The notes beneath the pieces were generated by a model. It made no database searches and was not told the origin of the DNA. It saw only the letters and a list, made by a program, of their open reading frames with translations. A program made the position numbers and the translations under genes. DNA of 64,000 bases from Flavobacterium oreochromis (lineage in GTDB: Bacteria > Bacteroidota > Bacteroidia > Flavobacteriales > Flavobacteriaceae), in assembly GCF_019565455.1 (NCBI RefSeq), contig NZ_CP067377.1:2176001-2240000 (forward strand). Reading direction: 5' to 3'. This document shows, in pieces, positions 1-9,119 of this stretch (positions within the stretch are counted from its first letter, which is position 1; every line of letters begins with the position of its first letter).

Positions 1-415
1 GATTTAATACATTAGTTTCAAATGGTCAAAAACCAGCTGAAATATATGAAATTTTAAAAGAAGGAAAGTATGATTTAGGATGGGAACAAATTTTATCTCA
101 AAAAGATTTTAGTTCTTTTTATCAGCTTATATTTCACCAGCGGTAGGAGCTTCAGGTGCTATTTATGGTCTTTTAACTGCTTTTGCTTTTATGTTTCCAA
201 ATGCTGAGTTAATGATGATGTTTATTCCTGTTCCTATTAAGGCAAAATATTTTGTTCCAATATTAGTTGCTTTAGATTTATTTTCAGGAATGACGGGATC
301 TTCTCTTTTTGGAGGGAATATAGCACATTTTGCACATGTAGGAGGAGCTTTGATTGGTTTTCTTATGATGTGGTACTGGAAAAAGAATTCATTTAATGAT
401 AAACGTTGGAATTAA
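1..415 (+). CDS. Rhomboid family intramembrane serine protease, C-terminal part (5' end outside window, one frame break)
   Basis: This is the 3' part of a membrane-embedded serine protease of the rhomboid family, which cleaves substrates inside the membrane. The catalytic-serine motif GASGAIYG is visible at about 148-171, and the histidine-helix segment AHFAHVGGALIGF at about 322-360; a hydrophobic segment follows each. The first 115 bases read in a different frame (FNTLVSNGQKPAEIYEILKE). Adding one T to the T run at 116-120 joins the two parts. The gene starts upstream of the window. A second rhomboid gene follows 40 bp later on the same strand, so the two probably share a transcript. Family identity is clear from the motifs; the substrate is unknown. 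Confidence 0.85.
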
Positions 416-455
416 TAAGGGATTTACGTGATAATGTAATTCTAAATTGTGAAAT

Positions 456-1337
456 ATGAATATTTTAGAGGACTTAAAGCAACAATATAGAGTAGGAGAT
501 TTAACTATAAAATTAATTTTTTGGAATATCTTATTATTTGTGTTTCCAACTCTTATTGTTAGTGTTTTGAAATTAATAGGGATAACATTTAATTTCTATG
601 AATGGGTTGCGTTGTCTAGTGATATTCATCAATTAAGCTATAAGCCTTGGAGTTTAGTTAGTTATTGTTTTTTTCATAGTGGTTGGATTCATTTAGTTTT
701 TAATACGTTGATGTTGCATTTTGCAGGTCGAATTTTTACTACTTATTTTACTCAAAAACAACTTTTATCAGTTTATGTCTTAGGAGGTTTATTTGCTGGT
801 TTAATTTATATCTTAACTTATCTAATATTGCCTTTTTTGTCTAATCAATCAGTTTTGCTTGTAGGAGCTTCTGCCTCTATTATGGCTATAGTATATGCTA
901 CGGCTACTTACCAGCCTTATATGAATGTTCGTTTGGCATTATTTGGTAATGTATATGTTTGGCAAATAGCTTTAGTTTTTCTTATAATTGATTTAGTACA
1001 GTTGCCTTTAGAAAATACAGGAGGGCATATTTCTCATTTAGGAGGGGCATTTTTTGGATTTATATATATAAAATTATTAAAGAAAGGGGTTGATTTAGGA
1101 AAAGGATTAAGTGGGTTTTTAGATAATATTTCAAATTTGTTTAATAAGAAAAAGGCAACACCGTTTAAAACGGTTCATAAAAACGCTACTCCCTCAAAAA
1201 ACGAAATAAAAAGTAAGATAGTAAGGAAAGACAAAACACAACAACAAATTGATGAAATCTTAGATAAAATTAGTCAATCTGGTTATGAAAGTCTAACTAA
1301 AGAAGAGAAAGAATTTCTTTTTAGAGCAGGTAAATAA
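456..1337 (+). CDS. Rhomboid family intramembrane serine protease
   Basis: A 293-residue membrane protein of the rhomboid family. After a short cytoplasmic start (MNILEDLKQQYRVGD) there are about six hydrophobic helices. The GxS nucleophile motif appears as VGASASIMAI at about residue 138, and the catalytic histidine in GGHISHLGGAFFGF at about residue 190. An N-terminal helix-2 motif, HSGWIHLVFNTLMLHF, is the usual rhomboid WIHLxFN signature. The last 80 residues are a basic, probably cytoplasmic tail ending in a short helical segment (QQQIDEILDKISQSGYESL) often found in Bacteroidetes rhomboids. It lies directly after another rhomboid gene and upstream of an EEP-family gene. Confidence 0.9.
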   Translation: MNILEDLKQQYRVGDLTIKLIFWNILLFVFPTLIVSVLKLIGITFNFYEWVALSSDIHQLSYKPWSLVSYCFFHSGWIHLVFNTLMLHFAGRIFTTYFTQKQLLSVYVLGGLFAGLIYILTYLILPFLSNQSVLLVGASASIMAIVYATATYQPYMNVRLALFGNVYVWQIALVFLIIDLVQLPLENTGGHISHLGGAFFGFIYIKLLKKGVDLGKGLSGFLDNISNLFNKKKATPFKTVHKNATPSKNEIKSKIVRKDKTQQQIDEILDKISQSGYESLTKEEKEFLFRAGK

Positions 1338-1397
1338 TTTAAAATATTCTGATAAAAAAATCGTTTCTTTGTAACTGTTGTTTTCAAATAAAATAAA

Positions 1398-2449
1398 ATG
1401 AAAAACCTTACGTGGTTTAATAAGCTCGTTTTTGTTGTTAATCTTTTGATTACGTTCTTAACTTTTTTAGCGTATGCACTTCCTTTTTAGCACCTAAATG
1501 GTTTTCATTTTTATCTGTATTAACTCTTATTTTACCCTTTTTTTTGATTGTAAATGCCTTGTTTTTTTTCTATTGGCTTTTACTTTTTAAACGGCAAATG
1601 ATTTTTTCTGGTTTGATTTTGTTATTAGGAATTACTTTTATTAATAAGTTTTATAAGTTTTCATCTAAAGAATTAACCAGTTCGGATAAGGATTTTGTGG
1701 TAATGAACTATAATGTACGATTATTTAATTTGTTTAAATGGATTCCAAGAGAAGATGTAGCACATGATATTTTAGAATTTATAAATGAAAATAATCCAGA
1801 TGTTCTTTGTATTCAGGAATATTCTACATCAGCATCAGCTAAAGTAGATTTTAAATTATATCCATATCGCGCTATTTTTACTAATGGGAATTTAATCAAA
1901 ACAGGGAATGCTATATTTTCAAAATTTCCAATTGTTAATGAAGGGGAAATGGAGTTTCCTGAATCTAATAATGTTGCCATTTTTGCAGATATTAAGATAG
2001 GAAAAGATATTGTAAGAGTATATAATTTACATTTAGAATCAATTAAAATTTCTCCGGATGTAAATGAGATGTCAGAAAATGTAGAAGGTTTTAGTCAAGC
2101 TAAATCAGAAATGATTTTTAAGCGTATTGGAAAGGCTTTTAAAAAACAACAGCAGCAAGCAGAAATATTTGTAGAACATAAAAAAGAATGCCCTTATCCT
2201 TTAGTTGTTTGTGGAGATATGAATAATAGCGCGTTTTCTTATGTATATAGAACAGTAAAAGGAAATATGCAGGATGCTTTTGAGGAAGCAGGAAAAGGAT
2301 TCGGACAGACTTATACATTTAAATATTATCCTGCCCGAATTGATTATATTTTTGCTGATCCTAAAATGAGTGTCAAAAGTTTTAAAAACTTTCCGAATTT
2401 TGTAAACTCAGATCATCTGCCTATATTAACAAGGCTTTCATTGTATTAA
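1398..2449 (+). CDS. Membrane-anchored endonuclease/exonuclease/phosphatase (EEP) family protein (one frame break)
   Basis: About 350 residues once repaired. The N-terminus (MKNLTWFNKLVFVVNLLITF) begins three hydrophobic segments, followed by a Mg-dependent EEP hydrolase fold. EEP landmarks are MNYNVRLFN, the metal-ligand glutamate in CIQEYS, GNAIFSKFPI, NLHLES, GDMNNS and the terminal SDHLP. The frame breaks in the T run at 1484-1488; one extra T turns LPF-stop into LPFLAPKWFSFL and joins the parts. The start at 1398 gives the complete membrane anchor. Family members hydrolyse phosphodiester or phosphoester bonds; the substrate cannot be told here. Its stop overlaps the convergent stop of the WbqC gene by 4 bp. 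Confidence 0.85.
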
Positions 2450-3060
2450 AATAAGTTTTGATTTACTAAATATTCTTTTGCGTAGCGACCTTCATTAAAA
2501 AGTAAATCTAAAATACTTAAGTTGTTTATAAAGCCATGTTTTTCTTCAAAGACTTGAGTGTAAGGTGTTAGTAAAGTGGAATCTTTTTTACCGTTAGCAA
2601 GTGAACGTAAATCTTTATAATCTGGAGCTTCTTTAAAAAATTCTATTGTTTTGTGTTGTTCAAAATTTAATCCTAAACATTTAGAAACAATTTCAATGGT
2701 TTGGTAATTTAAATCTATTAAGAATTCATGTTTTTGATTGAATATAGGAGTAATAGCATCTTCATAATATTCGAAGAAAGGAGAGGTTCTATAAGCGGCT
2801 TCTAATGATTTAAAATGTTGTTTTTGCCAGTCAAAAGCGGTTTCTAATCGAATATCTTTTGTTTTTTGATGTCCTCCTTTAGAATGTTTAACAGGAATGT
2901 TTAAGAGTTGTATTCCGTTTGGGCTGTATATGTACATTCTGTTTCGGTTCGTTTGTTTTTGAAAGTTGTCATCCATTTCAAACGTAACCTTTTCTGCTTG
3001 AGCAATAGCTGCAAAATGACTAATTGAAGGGAAATAGGTAGGGTGTATTAATAAGTTCAT
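2446..3060 (-). CDS. WbqC family protein
   Basis: A 204-residue WbqC-like protein. The family is found in polysaccharide loci of other bacteria, but in Flavobacteriaceae it usually lies beside lepB as here, and its biochemical role is not established. Typical pieces are the start MNLLIHPTYFPSISHFA, the QTNRNRMYIYSPNG segment, and a central WQKQHFKSLEAAYRTSPFF. The frame is open for 22 more codons upstream, to 3126, but those codons are a low-complexity hairpin repeat, so the ATG at 3058-3060 is chosen. It is the last gene of the parA-parB-DUF5683-dapB-lepB-wbqC series. Confidence 0.85.
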   Translation of the reverse strand: MNLLIHPTYFPSISHFAAIAQAEKVTFEMDDNFQKQTNRNRMYIYSPNGIQLLNIPVKHSKGGHQKTKDIRLETAFDWQKQHFKSLEAAYRTSPFFEYYEDAITPIFNQKHEFLIDLNYQTIEIVSKCLGLNFEQHKTIEFFKEAPDYKDLRSLANGKKDSTLLTPYTQVFEEKHGFINNLSILDLLFNEGRYAKEYLVNQNLF

Positions 3061-3063
3061 AAT

Positions 3064-3124
3064 TGTTTTAAAAGTTTCAGGTTTCAAGTTCAAATTTTTA
3101 ACCTGAAACCTGAAACCTGAAACC
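3064..3124. repeat. Intergenic short-word hairpin repeat (CCTGAAAC words)
   Basis: The left arm carries AGTTTCAGGTTTCAAGTTC (about 3072-3090). The right arm carries three tandem copies of CCTGAAA (about 3102-3124), which are complementary to it, around a T-rich loop. The same words occur again between grpE and dnaJ (55384-55443). It lies between the lepB stop and the wbqC start and could act as a weak terminator or mRNA-processing hairpin; that role is inferred. Confidence 0.75.
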
Positions 3125-3142
3125 AATTTTTATAATTTTATT

Positions 3143-4704
3143 TTAAGCTTTTTTCTTCTTATTTCTATACCAATCAAAACCAAACCAAGCAACTAGTGCT
3201 ACTAGGAAATATTTGAAATATGAAGTTGGTTGACCATCACCACCTACAGTACAGAATAAACGATCCCAACGGATTTTATCAATAGCCTTGCTCCAAGGGA
3301 TATTAGGATCTATACTCCACCAGATAAATACGGGTTTCCCTACGATATGATCCATAGGTACAAATCCCCAGTAACGACTATCTTCTGAACGATGGCGGTT
3401 GTCTCCCATCATCCAATAGTAATCTTGTTGGAAAGTATAATTCGTTGCTTCTTTACCATTGATGTATATTTTACCTCCTTTTTCTTCTAGAGTATTACCT
3501 TCATATACTGTGATAATTCTTTTATAAAAAGGAAGGGTTTCTTTGTTTAATGCAATCGTTTTATTTGCTTCTGGAATGTAAATGGGACCAAGATTATCTA
3601 AAGACCATTTTTGATTATGAGGAAAAATAGATTGGTCTATTTTATTAGGAGCAGGGGTTAAATTTTTAGTAACTGATTTTACAATGGGAATATTTTTGAT
3701 ACGTGCTATGTTTTCATCAGTAACAGCTCCAAAGAAATATTCATTAGGTTTATCTGTTGGGTAGATACCATCTGTTATTTTTAATTCGTTGATTAAGAAG
3801 CTAGCATATGAGGCTAAATCACTACCATCTGTTGTTACGAAATAAGAGTATTGAGGTTTAGCTCTTTCTGGTAAAATTAATTTTTATTATTAATGTATAC
3901 ATACCCATCTTTTATTGATAAATTATCACCAGGTAAACCTACACAACGTTTTACATAATTAGAACGTTTATCTTTTGGTTTGTCTATATGTCTTCCTGAA
4001 CGATCAAAGAATTGATAAACAGTATCAGCAGGCCAGTTAAAACAAACAATATCATTGTGTTGTATTTTTTGTAATCCAGGTAAACGGAAAGAGGGAAGCT
4101 GAGGTTTGCTTAAATATGATTTTGCTTTTATGATCATCATACTATCATGAACCATAGGCATAGCTACGGCTGTAGAAGGTGTTCTAGCTCCGTAATGAAA
4201 TTTACTCACAAATAAAAAATCACCTATTAATAATGATTTTTCTAATGATGCAGTAGGAATATTAAAAGGTTGCATTACATATGTATGGACTAATGTTGCA
4301 ACTACTATAGCGTATAATAAAGAAGCAACTGTATCTCCTGCTTTTGTAGTAGGTACTAAACTTCGGTCTCTTTTGTATTCAACATCTACGAAGTAGTTTA
4401 TATAGTAAATGTAAAAACCAAATGTTAAAACGCCTAATAAAGTGTCTTTTTCTTTATTATGTCCAAAACTTCTTAATGTTTCTACCCATACAACAATAAA
4501 CATGATTAAGTTTATTACAGGTACAAAAAGAAGAGCGGTCCACCAGGTAGGGCGATTAATGATTTTCATTAAAACTATGGCATTGTAAATAGGAATAAAA
4601 GCTTCCCATGATTTTCTGCCTGCTTTTTGATAAAGTTTCCATGTTCCTAAGCCGTGAATAAGTTGTACGACTAAGAAAAAAATAAACCATTGTGTTGCTG
4701 TCAT
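3143..4704 (-). CDS. lepB: Signal peptidase I (one frame break)
   Basis: About 520 residues once repaired, the long form usual in Flavobacteriaceae. It is an inner-membrane protease that removes signal peptides from exported proteins. The N-terminus carries several hydrophobic helices (MTATQWFIFFLVVQLIHGL; WWTALLFVPVINLIMFIVVW). The catalytic serine is in FNIPTASLEKSLLIGDFLF and the catalytic lysine in YVKRCVGLPGD. The C-terminal box MMGDNRHRSEDSRYWGFVP matches the S26 GDNxxxSxDSRxxG motif, and a final hydrophobic anchor follows. The frame breaks at the T run 3881-3885; one extra base restores continuity through about 155 residues that are otherwise out of frame. It is downstream of dapB in the same orientation. 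Confidence 0.93.
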
Positions 4705-4782
4705 TTTTATTTCTTACTTTATGCTTTAAGGGGTAGACCTTAAGCCGTTATTAATTCTTTTTATATCTATTTTGTTTGTACT

Positions 4783-5488
4783 TTAGTGACTATTGAAAAG
4801 TACATCTTTCATTGTAAATACCCCCTTTTTTACCTATTATCCATTCTGCTGCTATAACGGATCCTAATGCAAATCCTTCTCGATTATGTGCAGTATGTTT
4901 TATTTCAATTTGATCAACTTGGCTATCGTAAAAGATGCTGTGGGTTCCAGGTATATTTTCTATACGTTTTGCTTCTATATGAATTTGTTCATTACTAGGA
5001 GTTTCCATCGTCCAGTTTTGATATTTAGAATTTTGAATAATTCCTTCTGCTAACGTAATAGCAGTTCCGCTTGGAGCATCTAGTTTTTGAGTATGATGAA
5101 TTTCTTCCATAGAGACTTTGTATTGTTCTAGGTTTGCCATCATTTTAGCTAAGTAAGAATTAAGTTCGAAGAAAATATTAACCCCTAAACTAAAGTTAGA
5201 TCCGTAAATAAAAGCTCCTTCTTTTTGTTTGCATAGATCCACCATTTTTTGATAATGTTCAAGCCAGCCTGTTGTACCGCTTATTACAGGGATGTTTTTT
5301 TCAAAACAAGTTGTAATATTTGTAACAGCGCTTGTTGGAATGCTAAAATCAATGGCTACATCTGCTTTTTCAAGTCCTTCAAAACTGTCTTGACTTGATT
5401 TTTTTAATATAATTTCATGACCTCGTTCTAAAGCAATTTTTTCAATTACTTTACCCATCTTGCCATATCCTAGAAGAGCTATTTTCAT
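4783..5488 (-). CDS. dapB: 4-hydroxy-tetrahydrodipicolinate reductase (C-terminal frame break)
   Basis: The second dedicated step of the diaminopimelate/lysine pathway: NAD(P)H-dependent reduction of the HTPA-derived dihydrodipicolinate. The N-terminal nucleotide-binding motif is ALLGYGKMGK. Substrate-domain motifs include SGTTGW, SNFSLGVN, EIHHTQKLDAPSGTA and the TAHNREGFALG segment. As sequenced the protein ends at 4790 with a non-conserved tail (YNERCTFQ). Removing one base from the C/T run at 4821-4831 gives GKKGVFTMKDVLF, the normal DapB end, with a stop at 4783-4785 (234 residues). It lies 3 bp after the DUF5683 gene and upstream of lepB. Confidence 0.92.
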
Positions 5489-5491
5489 TGG

Positions 5492-6052
5492 TTAAAATTT
5501 AAAATTTAGTGCAAGCCCTATGTTTTGCTGTGCGTTAAAATCATTAGTTTGTATTTCAGGACGAATAGTTAATCCATCATTTACGTTAAATTGTTGTAAA
5601 TGAGCATCTACATTTGCATCTATTATGTTAAGTGCGTAAAGAGCAACTGTAATAAGTAAAGATAAATCTCTGTTTCTTTGGTAAAATTGCTGTCCTTGGA
5701 TTAATTTATCATCTGTTAATCGAGCATATTCTGGATTTAAGTCTGGGTCTTTAGCAGATCTTTTTATATATTCTGTTCTAAAACTATCGTATCGTTTTTG
5801 GTTCCAGAAATAAGCATAAGCTCCAGTGCCTATTGCTGCATATACAATAGGAATTTTCCAGTAACTTTTATTGTAGGCTTGCCCAGCACCAGGTAATAAG
5901 GCAGAATAAAAAGCGGCTTTAGCGGGGCGTAAAGGGTCTATTTTTTGTTTAGTTATAGTATCGTTAGCCATTAGTCTTATCTTATCCTGTGCATTTGTTG
6001 GGAAAAGACCTAAACTAAAGCTAACAATAACTATGTATATCCAATATTTCAC
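5492..6052 (-). CDS. DUF5683 domain-containing protein
   Basis: A 186-residue exported protein of unknown function. A signal peptide is followed by the DUF5683 core: RPAKAAFYSALLPGAGQAYN, then two hydrophobic helices (IVYAAIGTGAYAYFW and LSLLITVALYALNIIDANVD) and HLQQFNV. The C-terminus ends on an aromatic residue (GLALNFKF), as in outer-membrane or envelope proteins. Translation seems to start at a GTG at 6050-6052 that overlaps the repaired parB stop by one base, suggesting coupling. It sits between parB and dapB, its usual place in flavobacterial genomes. Confidence 0.85.
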   Translation of the reverse strand: MKYWIYIVIVSFSLGLFPTNAQDKIRLMANDTITKQKIDPLRPAKAAFYSALLPGAGQAYNKSYWKIPIVYAAIGTGAYAYFWNQKRYDSFRTEYIKRSAKDPDLNPEYARLTDDKLIQGQQFYQRNRDLSLLITVALYALNIIDANVDAHLQQFNVNDGLTIRPEIQTNDFNAQQNIGLALNFKF

Positions 6053-6947
6053 TAAGAGTTTATTAATTTTAAAATTCTGTTAAAATCTTCTTCTGAATGA
6101 AATGGAATTGTGATTTTTCCTTTTCCTGAACCAGCTACTTTAATGTCTACTTTAGCTCCAAAGTAATCATTAAAGGATCTTTTTCATCTAAACCTATGTC
6201 AAACGCAGCTTCGGTAGGTTTAGTTGCGGGTTTGTCTAGTTCTCCATTGTGGTAAGCTTTAACTAAAGCTTCTGTTTCTCTAACAGAAAGATTTTGACTT
6301 ACTATTTTTTGATATATAGAAGCCTGTGCATCATGGTCTTCTATCGTTATGATAGCACGACCATGCCCCATAGATATAAAACCATCTCGGATACCTGTTT
6401 GGATGATTGGATCTAGTTTTAATAGACGAAGGTAGTTAGCAACAGTAGAACGTTTTTTACCTACTCTGTCGCTTACTTGTTCTTGTGTAAGTTGAATTTC
6501 ATCCATTAAACGCTGATATGAAAGTGCTATTTCAATAGGATCTAAATCATGACGTTGGATGTTTTCTACTAACGCCATTGTTAGAGATTCATTATCGTCT
6601 GCTAAACGGATATAGGCTGGGACTGTCTTTAATCCTACAATCTTAGAAGCGCGTAAACGACGCTCACCTGATATTAATTGATATTTATTGAAATCAATTT
6701 TACGAACGGTAATCGGTTGAATAACGCCTAATTCTCTAATAGAAGTAGCGAGTTCTTGTAAGGCTTCTTCGTTAAAATTAGTACGGGGTTGAAAAGGATT
6801 AATTTCAATAGACTCAATATCCACTTCAAGGATATTACCTACTACTTTGTCTGCATTTTTATCGGTCGCTGATTTGATGTCATTATCTGGATCTTTCAGT
6901 ATAGCCGATAATCCTCTTCCCATTGCTTGTTTTTTTGCCAATGCCAT
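6052..6947 (-). CDS. parB: ParB/RepB/Spo0J family chromosome-partitioning protein (one frame break)
   Basis: A CTPase and DNA-binding clamp loaded at parS sites; together with ParA it segregates the chromosome origin region. Visible elements are the N-terminal KKQAMGRGLSAIL motif, the ParB nuclease-like fold with FQPRTNF and LISGERRLRAS (the CTP-binding GERRxRA box), and the helix-turn-helix region (TQEQVSDRVGKKRSTVANYL). As sequenced it stops at 6147. One extra T near 6170-6171 (CATTAAAGG) extends it through SGKGKITIPFHSEEDFNRIL, the conserved dimerization end, giving 298 residues. No parS site was recognised in the window. It starts 23 bp after the parA stop. Confidence 0.94.
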
Positions 6948-6970
6948 ATAATCCTTCTAAACTTAATTGA

Positions 6971-7735
6971 TTAACTATTCTTTTTGATAATTTCTGATGC
7001 TAAATCTAAATAGTTTGTAGCTCCTTTACTAGTAGCATCATAATTTATAATACTTTCACCAAAACTAGGTGCTTCACTTAATTTGATATTACGTTGAATA
7101 ACAGTATCAAATACCATATTGTTAAAGTGTTTTTGTACCTCTTCAACTACTTGATTAGATAGACGTAAGCGGGAATCATACATGGTAAGTAAAAGTCCTT
7201 CGATATCTAAATCAGGATTGTGAATTTTTTGAACGCTTTTGATTGTATTCAATAATTTACCAAGTCCTTCCAAAGCAAAATATTCGCATTGAATAGGAAT
7301 TACTACTGAGTTAGCAGCTGTTAGTGCATTAAGTGTTAGTAATCCTAAAGAAGGAGCACAATCGATAATGATATAATCGTAGTTCTCAGAAACTGATTTT
7401 AATGCTTCTTTAAGCATGTATTCACGGTTTTCTTTATCTACTAATTCTATTTCGATTGCTACTAAGTCAATATGCGCAGGAATTACATCTACATTAGGAG
7501 CTGTACTGTTAATAAGCGCTTCAGTAGGCGTACAACTGTGCTCTAAAATTTGGTAGGTGCCTAGTTCAACTGACTCTACATCAATACCTAATCCAGAGGT
7601 AGCATTTGCCTGCGGATCAGCATCTATAAGTAATACTTTTTTTTCTAAAGCCCCTAAAGCGGCCGCTAAATTAATAGAAGTGGTTGTTTTACCTACACCA
7701 CCTTTTTGATTAGCAATTGCAATGATTTTACCCAT
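6971..7735 (-). CDS. parA: ParA family ATPase (Soj-like)
   Basis: A 254-residue cytoplasmic ATPase that moves ParB-bound origins. The deviant Walker A is KGGVGKTTTSINLAAAL at residues 10-26. Walker A' is LLIDADPQANAT and Walker B is YIIIDCAPSLGLL. The C-terminal signature NIKLSEAPSFGESI is typical of chromosomal Soj proteins. The protein is complete and intact. It heads the minus-strand cluster parA, parB, DUF5683, dapB, lepB, wbqC. The 120 bp upstream separate it from the aminotransferase gene and probably hold the cluster promoter. Confidence 0.96.
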   Translation of the reverse strand: MGKIIAIANQKGGVGKTTTSINLAAALGALEKKVLLIDADPQANATSGLGIDVESVELGTYQILEHSCTPTEALINSTAPNVDVIPAHIDLVAIEIELVDKENREYMLKEALKSVSENYDYIIIDCAPSLGLLTLNALTAANSVVIPIQCEYFALEGLGKLLNTIKSVQKIHNPDLDIEGLLLTMYDSRLRLSNQVVEEVQKHFNNMVFDTVIQRNIKLSEAPSFGESIINYDATSKGATNYLDLASEIIKKNS

Positions 7736-7858
7736 TTTGATTTTCGAAATTTTGAGCCGTAAAAATACAATTATTTATGGGTTTTGAAAATCTATTTTGT
7801 TAACAATTTAATAAATGATTTATACCCAATTATCTAATGCTTTGTTTTGTTGGCTTTG

Positions 7859-8987
7859 TTATATTTTTATAAGTTTTTCAGCTGCTTGAATTAAGGTTTC
7901 ATCTGTTTTAGCAAAACAGAAACGAAGCATTTGTCTGTCTGTCTGGTCGTTATGAAATACAGATATAGGAATAGCAGCTACACCTTGTTTTTCAATTAAC
8001 TCTTTTGCAAATGTTACATCATTTGTTTTTGAAATGTTTTGATAACTTACTACTTGAAAGTATGTTCCGTCACATGGCATTAGTTCAAAACGACTGTTTT
8101 TTAATAAATCTTGAAATAAATTTCTCTTTTTGAGATACATACTGGAAATGTCGTTAAAATCAACTATATCTAGATATTCAGAAATAGCGAATTGAGCAAA
8201 GCTGTTTACACTGAATACTAAAAATTGGTGTACTTTTTTTATTTCATTCATTATTAACTCAGGGGCTATCAGATAACCTACTTTCCAGCCTGTAACATGT
8301 AAAGATTTTCCAAAAGATGAAGCAATTATAGTACGGTTAATTAGTTTTTTTCGGGTGTTGAATGAAATATGAGCTTCTTTGAATGTAATGTATTCGTAAA
8401 CTTCATCTCCTAATATGAGGATTTTAGGGTATTTTTCTAAAATTATTTCTAATGATTCAAAATCTTTTTCAGTCCAAATTCTACCTGTTGGGTTATGTGG
8501 ATTATTAATAATAATCATTTTGGTTTTAGAAGTAATGGATTTTTCTATGATGTTAAAATCAGGAGTATAGTCTATTTTTAAAGGTACTCGTATTGGTTGT
8601 CCACCAGCTAATAAAACAGAAGGTTCATAGCTGTCGTAGCACGGATCTAAAATAATTACTTCGTCATTTGTAGATATTAACGCATTAATTGTGCTATATA
8701 TTCCTTGTGTAGCACCAGCAGTGATAAGTATTTCAGTATTGGTGTTTATTGATCGATTGTATCGAATTAAGGTTTGTTTAGCAATTTTTTCCATTAAGGA
8801 AGGTAAACCTGCCATGGGGGGTATATTGGTGAATGTTTTCCTTTATTAGTCGTTGACTGATATCTATTAATCGTTCATCTTCAGGGAAATTAGGGAATCC
8901 TTGTGAAAGGTTAATAGCACCTTTTTCATTAGCAAGTTTAGACATGGTTGCAAAAATGCTAGTTGTGATATGTGGTAATTTAGACAT
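7859..8987 (-). CDS. Methionine/kynurenine-type aminotransferase, class I/II PLP fold (one frame break)
   Basis: A PLP-dependent aminotransferase of about 375 residues, similar to YbdL/MtnE-like methionine aminotransferases; exact substrate uncertain. The N-terminus MSKLPHITTSIFATMSKLA is followed by INLSQGFPNFP. PLP-binding features are TAGATQGIYSTI, INNPHNPTGRIW, GDEVYEYITF, and the Schiff-base lysine in SSFGKSLHVTGWKVGY. The reading frame breaks in the six-G run at 8816-8821; deleting one base joins HQYTP to MAGLPSLMEKIA. The ATG at 8985-8987 is preferred over an upstream in-frame start, which would add a hydrophobic stretch not expected in this family. It is flanked by terminator-like and intergenic sequence, so it is probably monocistronic. 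Confidence 0.85.
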
Positions 8988-9085
8988 AATGAAGAATAGG
9001 ACTATTAAGATGTATTTTAGAAACAGCAAAAATAAGAAAAGTTTTATTTTTCTAGTAAATGATTAATTAGAGTAGGGTAATAAGT

Positions 9086-9114
9086 AAAAAAGCACTTGAA
9101 AATCAAGTGCTTTT
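9086..9114 (-). terminator. Rho-independent terminator of the PafA-like gene
   Basis: A perfect stem AAAGCACTTGA/TCAAGTGCTTT with a three-base loop lies just after the 9120 stop. On the minus strand it is followed by a T run. Confidence 0.85.
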
Positions 9115-9119
9115 GTGTT

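Noticed and set aside
6052..7735. parS site next to parAB
   Set aside because: No 16-bp palindrome like TGTTTCACGTGAAACA was seen in the cluster or its flanks by eye.
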